From NCBI GenBank assembly GCA_033977485.1, contig CM066994.1, positions 10,418,001 through 10,482,000 of the forward strand: a stretch of 64,000 nt of DNA, in the 5' to 3' direction. Origin of the DNA: Hydrangea macrophylla. Taxonomy: Eukaryota > Streptophyta > Magnoliopsida > Cornales > Hydrangeaceae. The first letter of the stretch is position 1; every line of letters starts with the position of its first letter. Below are positions 37,133 to 49,807 of the stretch, piece after piece. Position numbers and translations under genes: made by a program. The notes beneath the pieces are model-generated. The model worked only from the letters and a program-made list of their open reading frames with translations, did no database searches and was not told the origin of the DNA.

Positions 37133-38945
37133 GATGATTTTGGTTCGTTGTTGGATTTCTCGCTGATTCGGATTCGGATTTGTATTTAGATCTCGCACTG
37201 CTTTGCGCTCGTTTTTGGATCTGTCTTATTCTGGTTCGTCTGTTTTGTGTTTTTGGATCTGTTTTTGATTTTGGGTTCGCTTATTTTGTGTTACTTAATT
37301 GATTCGTTTTCGTAATGGCTACTGAACGTGATGATTCGCTTCAAGCGATTAGTGTTAAACTCGATGGCAAGAATTTTGCATATTGGAATTATGTGATGAA
37401 AAATTTTCTGAAGGGGAAGAAGATGTGGGGTTATATCAATGGGGATTTTAGTAAACCTACGAATGAAAATGCTGATAAATTTGCAGAGTTGCTAGATGTT
37501 TGGGACACAAATAATTCAAAAATCATTACTTGGATCAACAACTCCGTTGCTCCCTCAATAGGTATGTAGTTGGCAAAGTTTGAATATGCAAAAGAGGTGT
37601 GGGATCATTTGGCTAAATTATTTACACAGTCCAATTTTGCGAACAGGTACCAATTAGAGTGTGATATTCGTGCCCTTGAACAAAAAAATTTGAGTATTCA
37701 GGAGTTCTATTCTACAATGACAGATCTTTGGGATCAGTTAGCTCTCATGGAGTCGCCCGAATTGCGGGCCTTTGCCCCATATATCGCTAGTAGGGAGGAA
37801 CAACGTCTGGTTCTGTTTTTGATGGCTCTACGTGAAGATTTTGAGGGCCTTCGTGGATCCATTCTCCATCGTAGCCTACTTCCGTCCGTTGATTCTGTTG
37901 TTCACGAGTTAGTAGCCGAGGAAATACATCTCAAGACACAGTCTGGAAAGGGAATTCTCCCCGACTCTACTCCGTCTGTTTTAGCAGCCCCTTTTCGACC
38001 ACAGTCCAACAATCAGAATAAGCCTTACTCGAGAGTTGGTAGTGATGTATGCAGCTACTGTAAGGAGAAGGGTCATTGGAAGGCTCAGTGTCCTAGGTTG
38101 GGTGGTGCAAACCAGCCCAATAGCAGCAACCAGCCCCCACATGGTAGATCACCACAACACCAGCAACCTCAATATTCTCTTTGGAAATCTGACAACCAAT
38201 CTCAGCAGCGTTCATATAGGCCTCCACAGCCTAATACTGCAGCAGTTGTACCACCATCAGACTCATTTGGACCCGGTTCCCCTTCCCCATCCACTCCGTC
38301 CATGACCTCCCTTGCTGAGCAATTTCAGAAGTTCCTTGCCACACAGCCACATGCTATGGCCACCTCTTCGATCACTAGGTATGTCTTCAGGTATGTCCTC
38401 AGGTATTTGGGTGTTAGACTCTGGAGCTTCTAATCATATGTCGCCTGACTTGTCGTCTTTTGCTTCCTTATGTCCCGCTTCCTCTTTGCCTGTTATGACT
38501 GCTGATGGTACTCCCATGCCATTAGCAGGTGTTGGGTCTGTTGTCACACCTCATGTATCTCTCCCTAGTGTTTACCACATTCCTAAACTTACTATGAATC
38601 TTGTTTCTGTTGGTCAGCTTTGTGATGCAGGTTATTTAGTCTCTTTTTCTTCTACTTTTTGTCATGTGCAGGATCCGCAGTCTCAGACGCTGATTGGGAC
38701 AGGCCGTAGGCAAGGGAGATTATACATCTTGGACAAGCTCAATGTACCAGTGGTTGCAGCTTCTAGTGTTGACTTGTCATCCTTTCGTTTGAGTTCATCT
38801 TCGTCTAGTTTTTATTTATGGCATTCTCGCCTTGGTCATGTTTCAGCCTCTCGTTTAAAATATTTAGCTTCTACAGGAAAATTAGGAGATTTACAAACTC
38901 ATGACATTTCTGATTGTAGGGGTTGTAAACTGGCAAAATTTTTCG
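37133..38945 (+). repeat. Array unit 9 (third unit of trimer A)
   Basis: ATG at 37315. A private TAG at 37567-37569 ends gag after 84 codons. Has RLVLFLMAL and RLGGANQ, shared with unit 12, and the GATC insertion, which unit 12 lacks. Confidence 0.93.
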
Positions 38946-40758
38946 GATGATTTTGGTTCGTTGTTGGATTTCTCGCTGATTCGGATTCGGATTTGTATTT
39001 AGATCTCGCACTGCTTTGCGCTCGTTTTTGGATCTGTCTGATTCTGGTTCGTCTGTTTTGTGTTTTTGGATCTGTTTTTGATTTTGGGTTCGCTTATTTT
39101 GTGTTACTTAATTGATTCGTTTTCGTAATGGCTACTGAACGTGATGATTCGCTTCAAGCGATTAGTGTTAAACTCGATGGCAAGAATTTTGCATATTGGA
39201 ATTATGTGATGAAAAATTTTCTGAAGGGGAAGAAGATGTGGGGTTATATCAATGGGGATTTTAGTAAACCTACGAATGAAAATGCTGATAAATTTGCAGA
39301 GTTGCTAGATGTTTGGGACACAAATAATTCAAAAATCATTACTTGGATCAACAACTCCGTTGCTCCCTCAATAGGTATGCAGTTGGCAAAGTTTGAATAT
39401 GCAAAAGAGGTGTGGGATCATTTGGCTAAATTATTTACACAGTCCAATTTTGCGAACAGGTACCAATTAGAGTGTGATATTCGTGCCCTTGAACAAAAAA
39501 ATTTGAGTATTCAGGAGTTCTATTCTACAATGACAGATCTTTGGGATCAGTTAGCTCTCATGGAGTCGCCCGAATTGCGGGCCTTTGCCCCATATATCGC
39601 TAGTAGGGAGGAACAACGTCTGGTTCGGTTTTTGATGGCTCTACGTGAAGATTTTGAGGGCCTTCGTGGGTCCATTCTCCATCGTAGCCTACTTCCGTCC
39701 GTTGATTCTGTTGTTCACGAGTTAGTAGCCGAGGAAATACATCTCAAGACACAGTCTGGAAAGGGAATTCTCCCCGACTCTACTCCGTCTGTTTTAGCAG
39801 CCCCTTTTCGACCACAGGCCAACAATCAGAATAAGCCTTACTCGAGAGTTGGTAGTGATGTATGCAGCTACTGTAAGGAGAAGGGTCATTGGAAGGCTCA
39901 GTGTCCTAGGTTGGGTCGTGCAAACCAGCCCAATAGCAGCAACCAGCCCCCACATGGTAGATCACCACAACACCAACAACCTCAATATTCTCTTTGGAAA
40001 TCTGACAACCAATCTCAGCAGCGTTCATATAGGCCTCCACAGCCTAATACTGCAGCAGTTGTACCACCATCAGACTCATTTGGACCCGGTTCCCCTTCCT
40101 CATCCACTCCGTCCATGACCTCCCTTGCTGAGCAATTTCAGAAGTTCCTTGCCACACAGCCACATGCTATGGCCACCTCTTCGATCACTAGGTATGTCTT
40201 CAGGTATGTCCTCAGGTATTTGGGTGTTAGACTCTGGAGCTTCTAATCATATGTCGCCTGACTTGTCGTCTTTTGCTTCCTTATGTCCCGCTTCCTCTTT
40301 GCCTGTTATGACTGCTGATGGTACTCCCATGCCATTAGCAGGTGTTGGGTCTGTTGTCACACCTCATGTATCTCTCCCTAGTGTTTACCACATTCCTAAA
40401 CTTACTATGAATCTTGTTTCTGTTGGTCAGCTTTGTGATGCAGGTTATTTAGTCTCTTTTTCTTCTACTTTTTGTCATGTGCAGGATCCGCAGTCTCAGA
40501 CGCTGATTGGGACAGGCCGTAGGCAAGGGAGATTATACATCTTGGACAAGCTCAATGTACCAGTGGTTGCAGCTTCTAGTGTTGACTTGTCATCCTTTCG
40601 TTTGAGTTCATCTTCGTCTAGTTTTTATTTATGGCATTCTCGCCTTGGTCATGTTTCAGCCTCTCGTTTAAAATATTTAGCTTCTACAGGAAAATTAGGA
40701 GATTTACAAACTCATGACATTTCTGATTGTAGGGATTGTAAACAGGCAAAATTTTTCG
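38946..40758 (+). repeat. Array unit 10 (first unit of trimer B)
   Basis: ATG at 39128. Matches unit 7 at RLVRFLMAL, PQANNQ, the GATC insertion and CRDCKQAKFFG. Private change SPSSSTPS. Confidence 0.93.
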
Positions 40759-42567
40759 GATGATTTTGGTTCGTTGTTGGATTTCTCGCTGATTCGGATT
40801 CGGATTTGTATTTAGATCTCGCACTGCTTTGCGCTCGTTTTTGGATCTGTCTGATTCTGGTTCGTCTGTTTTGTGTTTTTGGATCTGTTTTTGATTTTGG
40901 GTTCGCTTATTTTGTGTTACTTAATTGATTCGTTTTCGTAATGGCTACTGAACGTGATGATTCGCTTCAAGCGATTAGTGTTAAACTCGATGGCAAGAAT
41001 TTTGCATATTGGAATTATGTGATGAAAAATTTTCTGAAGGGGAAGAAGATGTGGGGTTATATCAATGGGGATTTTAGTAAACCTACGAATGAAAATGCTG
41101 ATAAATTTGCAGAGTTGCTAGATGTTTGGGACACAAATAATTCAAAAATCATTACTTGGATCAACAACTCCGTTGCTCCCTCAATAGGTATGCAGTTGGC
41201 AAAGTTTGAATATGCAAAGAAGGTGTGGGATCATTTGGCTAAATTATTTACACAGTCCAATTTTGCGAACAGGTACCAATTAGAGTGTGATATTCGTGCC
41301 CTTGAACAAAAAAATTTGAGTATTCAGGAGTTCTATTCTACAATGACAGATCTTTGGGTTCAGTTAGCTCTCATGGAGTCGCCCGAATTGCGGGCCTTTG
41401 CCCCATATATCGCTAGTAGGGAGGAACAACGTCTGGTTCAGTTTTTGATGGCTCTACGTGAAGATTTTGAGGGCCTTCGTGGGTCCATTCTCCATCGTAG
41501 CCTACTTCCGTCCGTTGATTCTGTTGTTCATGAGTTAGTAGCCGAGGAAATACATCTCAAGACACAGTCTGGAAAGGGAATTCTCCCCGACTCTACTCCG
41601 TCTGTTTTAGCAGCCCCTTTTCGACCACAGTCCAACAATCAGAATAAGCCTTACTCGAGAGTTGGTAGTGATGTATGCAGCTACTGTAAGGAGAAGGGTC
41701 ATTGGAAGGCTCAGTGTCCTAGGTTGGGTCGTGCAAACCAGCCCAATAGCAGCAACCAGCCCCCACATGGTAGATCACCACAACACCAGCAACCTCAATA
41801 TTCTCTTTGGAAATCTGACAACCAATCTCAGTAGCTTTCATATAGGCCTCCACAGCCTAATACTGCAGCAGTTGTACCACCATCAGACTCATTTGGACCC
41901 GGTTCCCCTTCCCCATCCACTCCGTCCATGACCTCCCTTGCTGAGCAATTTCAGAAGTTCCTTGCCACACAGCCACATGCTATGGCCACCTCTTCACTAG
42001 GTATGTCTTCAGGTATGTCCTCAGGTATTTGGGTGTTAGACTCTGGAGCTTGTAATCATATGTCGCCTGACTTATCGTCTTTTGCTTCCTTATGTCCCGC
42101 TTCCTCTTTGCCTGTTATGACTGCTGATGGTACTCCCATGCCATTAGCAGGTGTTGGGTCTGTTGTCACACCTCATGTATCTCTCCCTAGTGTTTACCAC
42201 ATTCCTAAACTTACTATGAATCTTGTTTCTGTTGGTCAGCTTTGTGATGCAGGTTATTTAGTCTCTTTTTCTTCTACTTTTTGTCATGTGCAGGATCCGC
42301 AGTCTCAGACGCTGATTGGGACAGGCCGTAGGCAAGGGAGATTATACATCTTGGACAAGCTCAATGTACCAGTGGTTGCAGCTTCTAGTGTTGACTTGTC
42401 ATCCTTTCGTTTGAGTTCATCTTCGTCTAGTTTTTATTTATGGCATTCTCGCCTTGGTCATGTTTCAGCCTCTCGTTTAAAATATTTAGCTTCTACAGGA
42501 AAATTAGGAGATTTACAAACTCATGACATTTCTGATTGTAGGGGTTGTAAACTGGCAAAATTTTTCG
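40759..42567 (+). repeat. Array unit 11 (second unit of trimer B)
   Basis: ATG at 40941. Matches unit 8 at DLWVQLAL, the TAG (41832-41834) and DSGACNHM. Private change EYAKKVW. Confidence 0.93.
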
Positions 42568-44376
42568 GATGATTTTGGTTCGTTGTTGGATTTCTCGCTG
42601 ATTCGGATTCGGATTTGTATTTAGATCTCGCACTGCTTTGCGCTCGTTTTTGGATCTGTCTGATTCTGGTTCGTCTGTTTTGTGTTTTTGGATCTGTTTT
42701 TGATTTTGGGTTCGCTTATTTTGTGTTACTTAATTGATTCGTTTTCGTAATGGCTACTGAACGTGATGATTCGCTTCAAGCGATTAGTGTTAAACTCGAT
42801 GGCAAGAATTTTGCATATTGGAATTATGTGATGAAAAATTTTCTGACGGGGAAGAAGATGTGGGGTTATATCAATGGGGATTTTAGTAAACCTACGAATG
42901 AAAATGCTGATAAATTTGCAGAGTTGCTAGATGTTTGGGACACAAATAATTCAAAAATCATTACTTGGATCAACAACTCCGTTGCTCCCTCAATAGGTAT
43001 GCAGTTGGCAAAGTTTGAATATGCAAAAGAGGTGTGGGATCATTTGGCTAAATTATTTACACAGTCCAATTTTGCGAACAGGTACCAATTAGAGTGTGAT
43101 ATTCGTGCCCTTGAACAAAAAAATTTGAGTATTCAGGAGTTCTATTCTACAATGACAGATCTTTGGGATCAGTTAGCTCTCATGGAGTCGCCCGAATTGC
43201 GGGCCTTTGCCCCATATATCGCTAGTAGGGAGGAACAACGTCTGGTTCTGTTTTTGATGGCTCTACGTAAAGATTTTGAGGGCCTTCGTGGATCCATTCT
43301 CCATCGTAGCCTACTTCCGTCCGTTGATTCTGTTGTTCACGAGTTAGTAGCCGAGGAAATACATCTCAAGACACAGTCTGGAAAGGGAATTCTCCCCGAC
43401 TCTACTCCGTCTGTTTTAGCAGCCCCTTTTCGACCACAGTCCAACAATCAGAATAAGCCTTACTCGAGAGTTGGTAGTGATGTATGCAGCTACTGTAAGG
43501 AGAAGGGTCATTGGAAGGCTCAGTGTCCTAGGTTGGGTGGTGCAAACCAGCCCAATAGCAGCAACCAGCCCCCACATGGTAGATCACCACAACACCAGCA
43601 ACCTCAATATTCTCTTTGGAAATCTGACAACCAATCTCAGCAGCGTTCATATAGGCCTCCACAGCCTAATACTGCAGCAGTTGTACCACCATCAGACTCA
43701 TTTGGACCCGGTTCCCCTTCCCCATCCACTCCGTCCATGACCTCCCTTGCTGAGCAATTTCAGAAGTTCCTTGCCACACAGCCACATGCTATGGCCACCT
43801 CTTCACTAGGTATGTCTTCAGGTATGTCCTCAGGTATTTGGGTGTTAGACTCTGGAGCTTCTAATCATATGTCGCCTGACTTGTCGTCTTTTGCTTCCTT
43901 ATGTCCCGCTTCCTCTTTGCCTGTTATGACTGCTGATGGTACTCCCATGCCATTAGCAGGTGTTGGGTCTGTTGTCACACCTCATGTATCTCTCCCTAGT
44001 GTTTACCACATTCCTAAACTTACTATGAATCTTGTTTCTGTTGGTCAGCTTTGTGATGCAGGTTATTTAGTCTCTTTTTCTTCTACTTTTTGTCATGTGC
44101 AGGATCCGCAGTCTCAGACGCTGATTGGGACAGGCCGTAGGCAAGGGAGATTATACATCTTGGACAAGCTCAATGTACCAGTGGTTGCAGCTTCTAGTGT
44201 TGACTTGTCATCCTTTCGTTTGAGTTCATCTTCGTCTAGTTTTTATTTATGGCATTCTCGCCTTGGTCATGTTTCAGCCTCTCGTTTAAAATATTTAGCT
44301 TCTACAGGAAAATTAGGAGATTTACAAACTCATGACATTTCTGATTGTAGTGGTTGTAAACTGGCAAAATTTTTCG
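42568..44376 (+). repeat. Array unit 12 (third unit of trimer B; intact 543-codon ORF)
   Basis: ATG at 42750. The gag half matches unit 9 (RLVLFLMAL, RLGGANQ), but the GATC insertion is absent, so the ORF stays open with DSG. Private changes are NFLTGKK and LRKDFEG. Confidence 0.93.
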
Positions 44377-46189
44377 GATGATTTTGGTTCGTTGTTGGAT
44401 TTCTCGCTGATTCGGATTCGGATTTGTATTTAGATCTCGCACTGCTTTGCGCTCGTTTTTGGATCTGTCTGATTCTGGTTCGTCTGTTTTGTGTTTTTGG
44501 ATCTGTTTTTGATTTTGGGTTCGCTTATTTTGTGTTACTTAATTGATTCGTTTTCGTAATGGCTACTGAACGTGATGATTCGCTTCAAGCGATTAGTGTT
44601 AAACTCGATGGCAAGAATTTTGCATATTGGAATTATGTGATGAAAAATTTTCTGAAGGGGAAGAAGATGTGGGGTTATATCAATGGGGATTTTAGTAAAC
44701 CTACGAATGAAAATGCTGATAAATTTGCAGAGTTGCTAGATGTTTGGGACACAAATAATTCAAAAATCATTACTTGGATCAACAACTCCGTTGCTCCCTC
44801 AATAGGTATGCAGTTGGCAAAGTTTGAATATGCAAAGGAGGTGTGGGATCATTTGGCTAAATTATTTACACAGTCCAATTTTGCGAACAGGTACCAATTA
44901 GAGTGTGATATTCGTGCCCTTGAACAAAAAAATTTGAGTATTCAGGAGTTCTATTCTACAACGACAGATCTTTGGGATCAGTTAGCTCTCCTGGAGTCGC
45001 CCGAATTGCGGGCCTTTGCCCCATATATCGCTAGTAGGGAGGAACAACGTTTGGTTCTGTTTTTGATGGCTCTACGTGAAGACTTTGAGGGACTTCGTGG
45101 GTCCATTCTCCATCGTAGCCTACTTCCGTCCGTTGATTCTGTTGTTCATGAGTTAGTAGCCGAGGAAATACATCTCAAGACACTGTCTAGAAAGATAATT
45201 CTCCCCGACTCTACTCCGTCTGTTTTAGCAGCCCCTTTTCGACCACAGGCCAACAATCAGAATAAGCCTTACTCGAGAGTTGGTAGTTATGTATACAGCT
45301 ACTGTAAGGAGAAGGGTCATTGGAAGGCTCAGTGTCCTAGGTTGGGTGGTGCAAACCAGCCCAATAGCAGCAACCAGCCCCCACATGGTAGATCACCACA
45401 ACACCAGCAACCTCAATATTCTCTTTGGAAATCTGACAACCAATCTCAGCAGCGTTCATATAGGCCTCCACAGCCTAATACTGCAGCAGTTGTACCACCA
45501 TCAGACTCATTTGGACCCGGTTCCCCTTCCCCATCCACTCCGTCCATGACCTCCCTTGCTGAGCAATTTCAGAAGTTCCTTGCCACACAGCCACATGCTA
45601 TGGCCACCTCTTCGATCACTAGGTATGTCTTCAGGTATGTCCTCAGGTATTTGGGTGTTAGACTCTGGAGCTTCTAATCATATGTCGCCTGACTTGTCGT
45701 CTTTTGCTTCCTTATGTCCCGCTTTCTCTTTGCCTGTTATGACTGCTGATGGTACTCCCATGCCATTAGCAGGTGTTGGGTCTGTTGTCACACCTCATGT
45801 ATCTCTCCCTAGTGTTTACCACATTCCTAAACTTACTATGAATCTTGTTTCTGTTGGTCAGCTTTGTGATGCAGGTTATTTAGTCTCTTTTTCTTCTACT
45901 TTTTGTCATGTGCAGGATCCGCAGTCTCAGACGCTGATTGGGACAGGCCGTAGGCAAGGGAGATTATACATCTTGGACAAGCTCAATGTACCAGTGGTTG
46001 CAGCTTCTAGTGTTGACTTCTCATCCTTTCGTTTGAGTTCATCTTCGTCTAGTTTTTATTTATGGCATTCTCGCCTTGGTCATGTTTCAGCCTCTCGTTT
46101 AAAATATTTAGCTTCTACAGGAAAATTAGGAGATTTACAAACTCATGACATTTCTGATTGTAGGGGTTGTAAACTGGCAAACTTTTTCG
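44377..46189 (+). repeat. Array unit 13
   Basis: ATG at 44559. Carries the GATC insertion and a 372-codon ORF. The first knuckle Cys is Tyr (SYVYSYC), so the zinc finger should not fold. Several other private changes occur between 45180 and 45200. Confidence 0.93.
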
Positions 46190-47998
46190 GATGATTTTGG
46201 TTCGTTGTTGGATTTCTCGCTGATTCGGATTCGGATTTGTATTTAGATCTCGCACTGCTTTGCGCTCGTTTTTGGATCTGTCTGATTCTGGTTCGTCTGT
46301 TTTGTGTTTTTGGATCTGTTTTTGATTTTTGGTTCGCTTATTTTGTGTTACTTAATTGATTCGTTTTCGTAATGGCTACTGAACGTGATGATTCGCTTCA
46401 AGCGATTAGTGTTAAACTCGATGGCAAGAATTTTGCATATTGGAATTATGTGATGAAAAATTTTCTGAAGGGGAAGAAGATGTGGGGTTATATCAATGGG
46501 GATTTTAGTAAACCTACGAATGAAAATGCTGATAAATTTGCAGAGTTGCTAGATGTTTGGGACACAAATAATTCAAAAATCATTACTTGGATCAACAACT
46601 CCGTTGCTCCCTCAATAGGTATGCAGTTGGCAAAGTTTGAATATGCAAAGGAGGTGTGGGATCATTTGGCTAAATTATTTACACAGTCCAATTTTGCGAA
46701 TAGGTACCAATTAGAGTGTGATATTCGTGCCCTTGAACAAAAAAATATGAGTATTCAGGAGTTCTATTCTACAATGACAGATCTTTGGGATCAGTTAGCT
46801 CTCATGTAGTCGCCCGAATTGCGGGCCTTTGCCCCATATATCGCTAGTAGGGAGGAACAACGTCTGGTTCAGTTTTTGATGGCTCTACGTGAAGATTTTG
46901 AGGGCCTTCGTGGGTCCATTCTCCATCGTAGCCCACTTCCGTCCGTTGATTCTGTTGTTCATGAGTTAGTAGCCGAGGAAATACGTCTCAAGACACAGTC
47001 TGGAAAGGGAATTCTCCCCGACTCTACTCCGTCTGTTTTCGCAGCCCCTTTTCGACCACAGTCCAACAATCAGAATAAGCCTTACTCGAGAGTTGGTAGT
47101 GATGTATGCATCTACTGTAAGGAGAAGGGTCATTGGAAGGCTCAGTTTCCTAGGTTCGGTCGTGCAAACCAGCCCAATAGCAGCAACCAGCCCCCACATG
47201 GTAGATCACCACAACACCAGCAACCTCAATATTCTCTTTGGAAATCTGACAACCAATCTCAGCAGCGTTCATATAGGCCTCCACAGCCTAATACTGCAGC
47301 AGTTGTACCACCATCAGACTCATTTGGACCCGGTTCCCCTTCCCCATCCACTCCGTCCATGACCTCCCTTGCTGAGCAATTTCAAAAGTTCCTTGCCACA
47401 CAGCCACATGCTATGGCCACCTCTTCACTAGGTATGTCTTCAGGTATGTCCTCAGGTATTTGGGTGTTAGACTCTGGAGCTTCTAATCATATGTCGCCTG
47501 ACTTGTCGTCTTTTGCTTCCTTATGTCCCGCTTCCTCTTTGCCTGTTATGACTGCTGATGGTACTCCCATGCCATTAGCAGGTGTTGGGTCTGTTGTCAC
47601 ACCTCATGTATCTCTCCCTAGTGTTTACCACATTCCTAAACTTACTATGAATCTTGTTTCTGTTGGTCAGCTTTGTGATGCAGGTTATTTAGTCTCTTTT
47701 TCTTCTACTTTTTGTCATGTGCAGGATCCGCAGTCTCAGACGCTGATTGGGACAGGCCGTAGGCAAGGGAGATTATATATCTTGGACAAGCTCAATGTAC
47801 CAGTGGTTGCAGCTTCTAGTGTTGACTTGTCATCCTTTCGTTTGAGTTTATCTTCGTCTAGTTTTTATTTATGGCATTCTCGCCTTGGTCATATTTCAGC
47901 CTCTCGTTTAAAATATTTAGCTTCTACAGGAAAATTAGGAGATTTACAAACTCATGACATTTCTGATTGTAGTGGTTGTAAACTGGCAAAATTTTCCG
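46190..47998 (+). repeat. Array unit 14
   Basis: ATG at 46372. TAG at 46807-46809 (Glu codon) ends gag after 145 codons. The last knuckle Cys is Phe (KAQFPRF). The remaining frame is open for 394 codons to the junction. Confidence 0.93.
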
Positions 47999-49807
47999 GA
48001 TGATTTTGGTTCGTTGTTGGATTTCTCGCTGATTCGGATTTGGATTTGTATTTAGATCTCGCACTGCTTTGCGCTCGTTTTTGGATCTGTCTGATTCTGG
48101 TTCGTCTGTTTTGTGTTTTTGGATCTGTTTTTGATTTTGGGTTCGCTTATTTTGTGTTACTTAATTGATTCGTTTTCGTAATGGCTACTGAACGTGATGA
48201 TTCGCTTCAAGCGATTAGTGTTAAACTCGATGGCAAGAATTTTGCATATTTGAATTATGTGATGAAAAATTTTCTGAAGGGGAAGAAGATGTGGGGTTAT
48301 ATCAATGGGGATTTTAGTAAACCTACGAATGAAAATGCTGATAAATTTGCAGAGTTGCTAGATGTTTGGGACACAAATAATTCAAAAATCATTACTTGGA
48401 TCAACAACTCCGTTGCTCCCTCAATAGGTATGCAGTTGGCAAAGTTTGAATATGCAAAGGAGGTGTGGGATCATTTGGCTAAATTATTTACACAGTCCAA
48501 TTTTGCGAACAGGTACCAATTAGAGTGTGATATTCGTGCCCTTGAACAAAAAAATTTGAGTATTCAGGAGTTCTATTCTACAATGACAGATATTTGGGAT
48601 CAGTTAGCTCTCATGGAGTCGCCCGAATTGCGGGCCTTTGCCCCATATATCGCTAGTAGGGAGGAACAACGTCTGGTTCTGTTTTTGATGGCTCTACGTG
48701 AAGATTTTGAGGGCCTTCGTGGGTCCATTCTCCATCGTAGCCCACTTCCGTCCGTTGATTCTGTTGTTCATGAGTTAGTAGCCGAGGAAATACGTCTCAA
48801 GACACAGTCTGGAAAGGGAATTATCCCCGACTCTACTCCGTCTGTTTTAGCAGCCCCTTTTCGACCACAGTCCAACAATCAGAATAAGCCTTACTCGAGA
48901 GTTGGTAGTGATGTATGCAGCTACTGTAAGGAGAAGGGTCATTGGAAGGCTCAGTGTCCTAGGTTGGGTCGTGCAAACCAGCCCAATAGCAGCAACCAGC
49001 CCCCACATGGTAGATCACCACAACACCAGCAACCTCAATATTCTCTTTGGAAATCTGACAACCAATCTCAGCAGCGTTCATATAGGCCTCCACAGCCTAA
49101 TACTGCAGCAGTTGTACCACCATCAGACTCATTTGGACCCGGTTCCCCTTCCCCATCCACTCCGTCCATGACCTCCCTTGCTGAGCAATTTCAGAAGTTC
49201 CTTGCCACACAGCCACATGCTATGGCCACCTCTTCACTAGGTATGTCTTCAGGTATGTCCTCAGGTATTTGGGTGTTAGACTCTGGAGCTTCTAATCATA
49301 TGTCGCCTGACTTGTCGTCTTTTGCTTCCTTATGTCCCGCTTCCTCTTTGCCTGTTATGACTGCTGATGGTACTCCCATGCCATTAGCAGGTGTTGGGTC
49401 TGTTGTCACACCTCATGTATCTCTCCCTAGTGTTTACCACATTCCTAAACTTACTATGAATCTTGTTTCTGTTGGTCAGCTTTGTGATGCAGGTTATTTA
49501 GTCTCTTTTTCTTCTACTTTTTGTCATGTGCAGGATCCGCAGTCTCAGACGCTGATTGGGACAGGCCGTAGGCAAGGGAGATTATACATCTTGGACAAGC
49601 TCAATGTACCAGTGGTTGCAGCTTCTAGTGTTGACTTGTCATCCTTTCGTTTGAGTTCATCTTCGTCTAGTTTTTATTTATGGCATTCTCGCCTTGGTCA
49701 TGTTTCAGCCTCTCGTTTAAAATATTTAGCTTCTACAGGAAAATTAGGAGATTTACAAACTCATGACATTTCTGATTGTAGTGGTTGTAAACTGGCAAAA
49801 TTTTCCG
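47999..49807 (+). repeat. Array unit 15 (intact 543-codon ORF)
   Basis: ATG at 48181. Full frame with DSG and a complete CCHC knuckle. Trp to Leu in FAYLNYVM is private. Confidence 0.93.
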
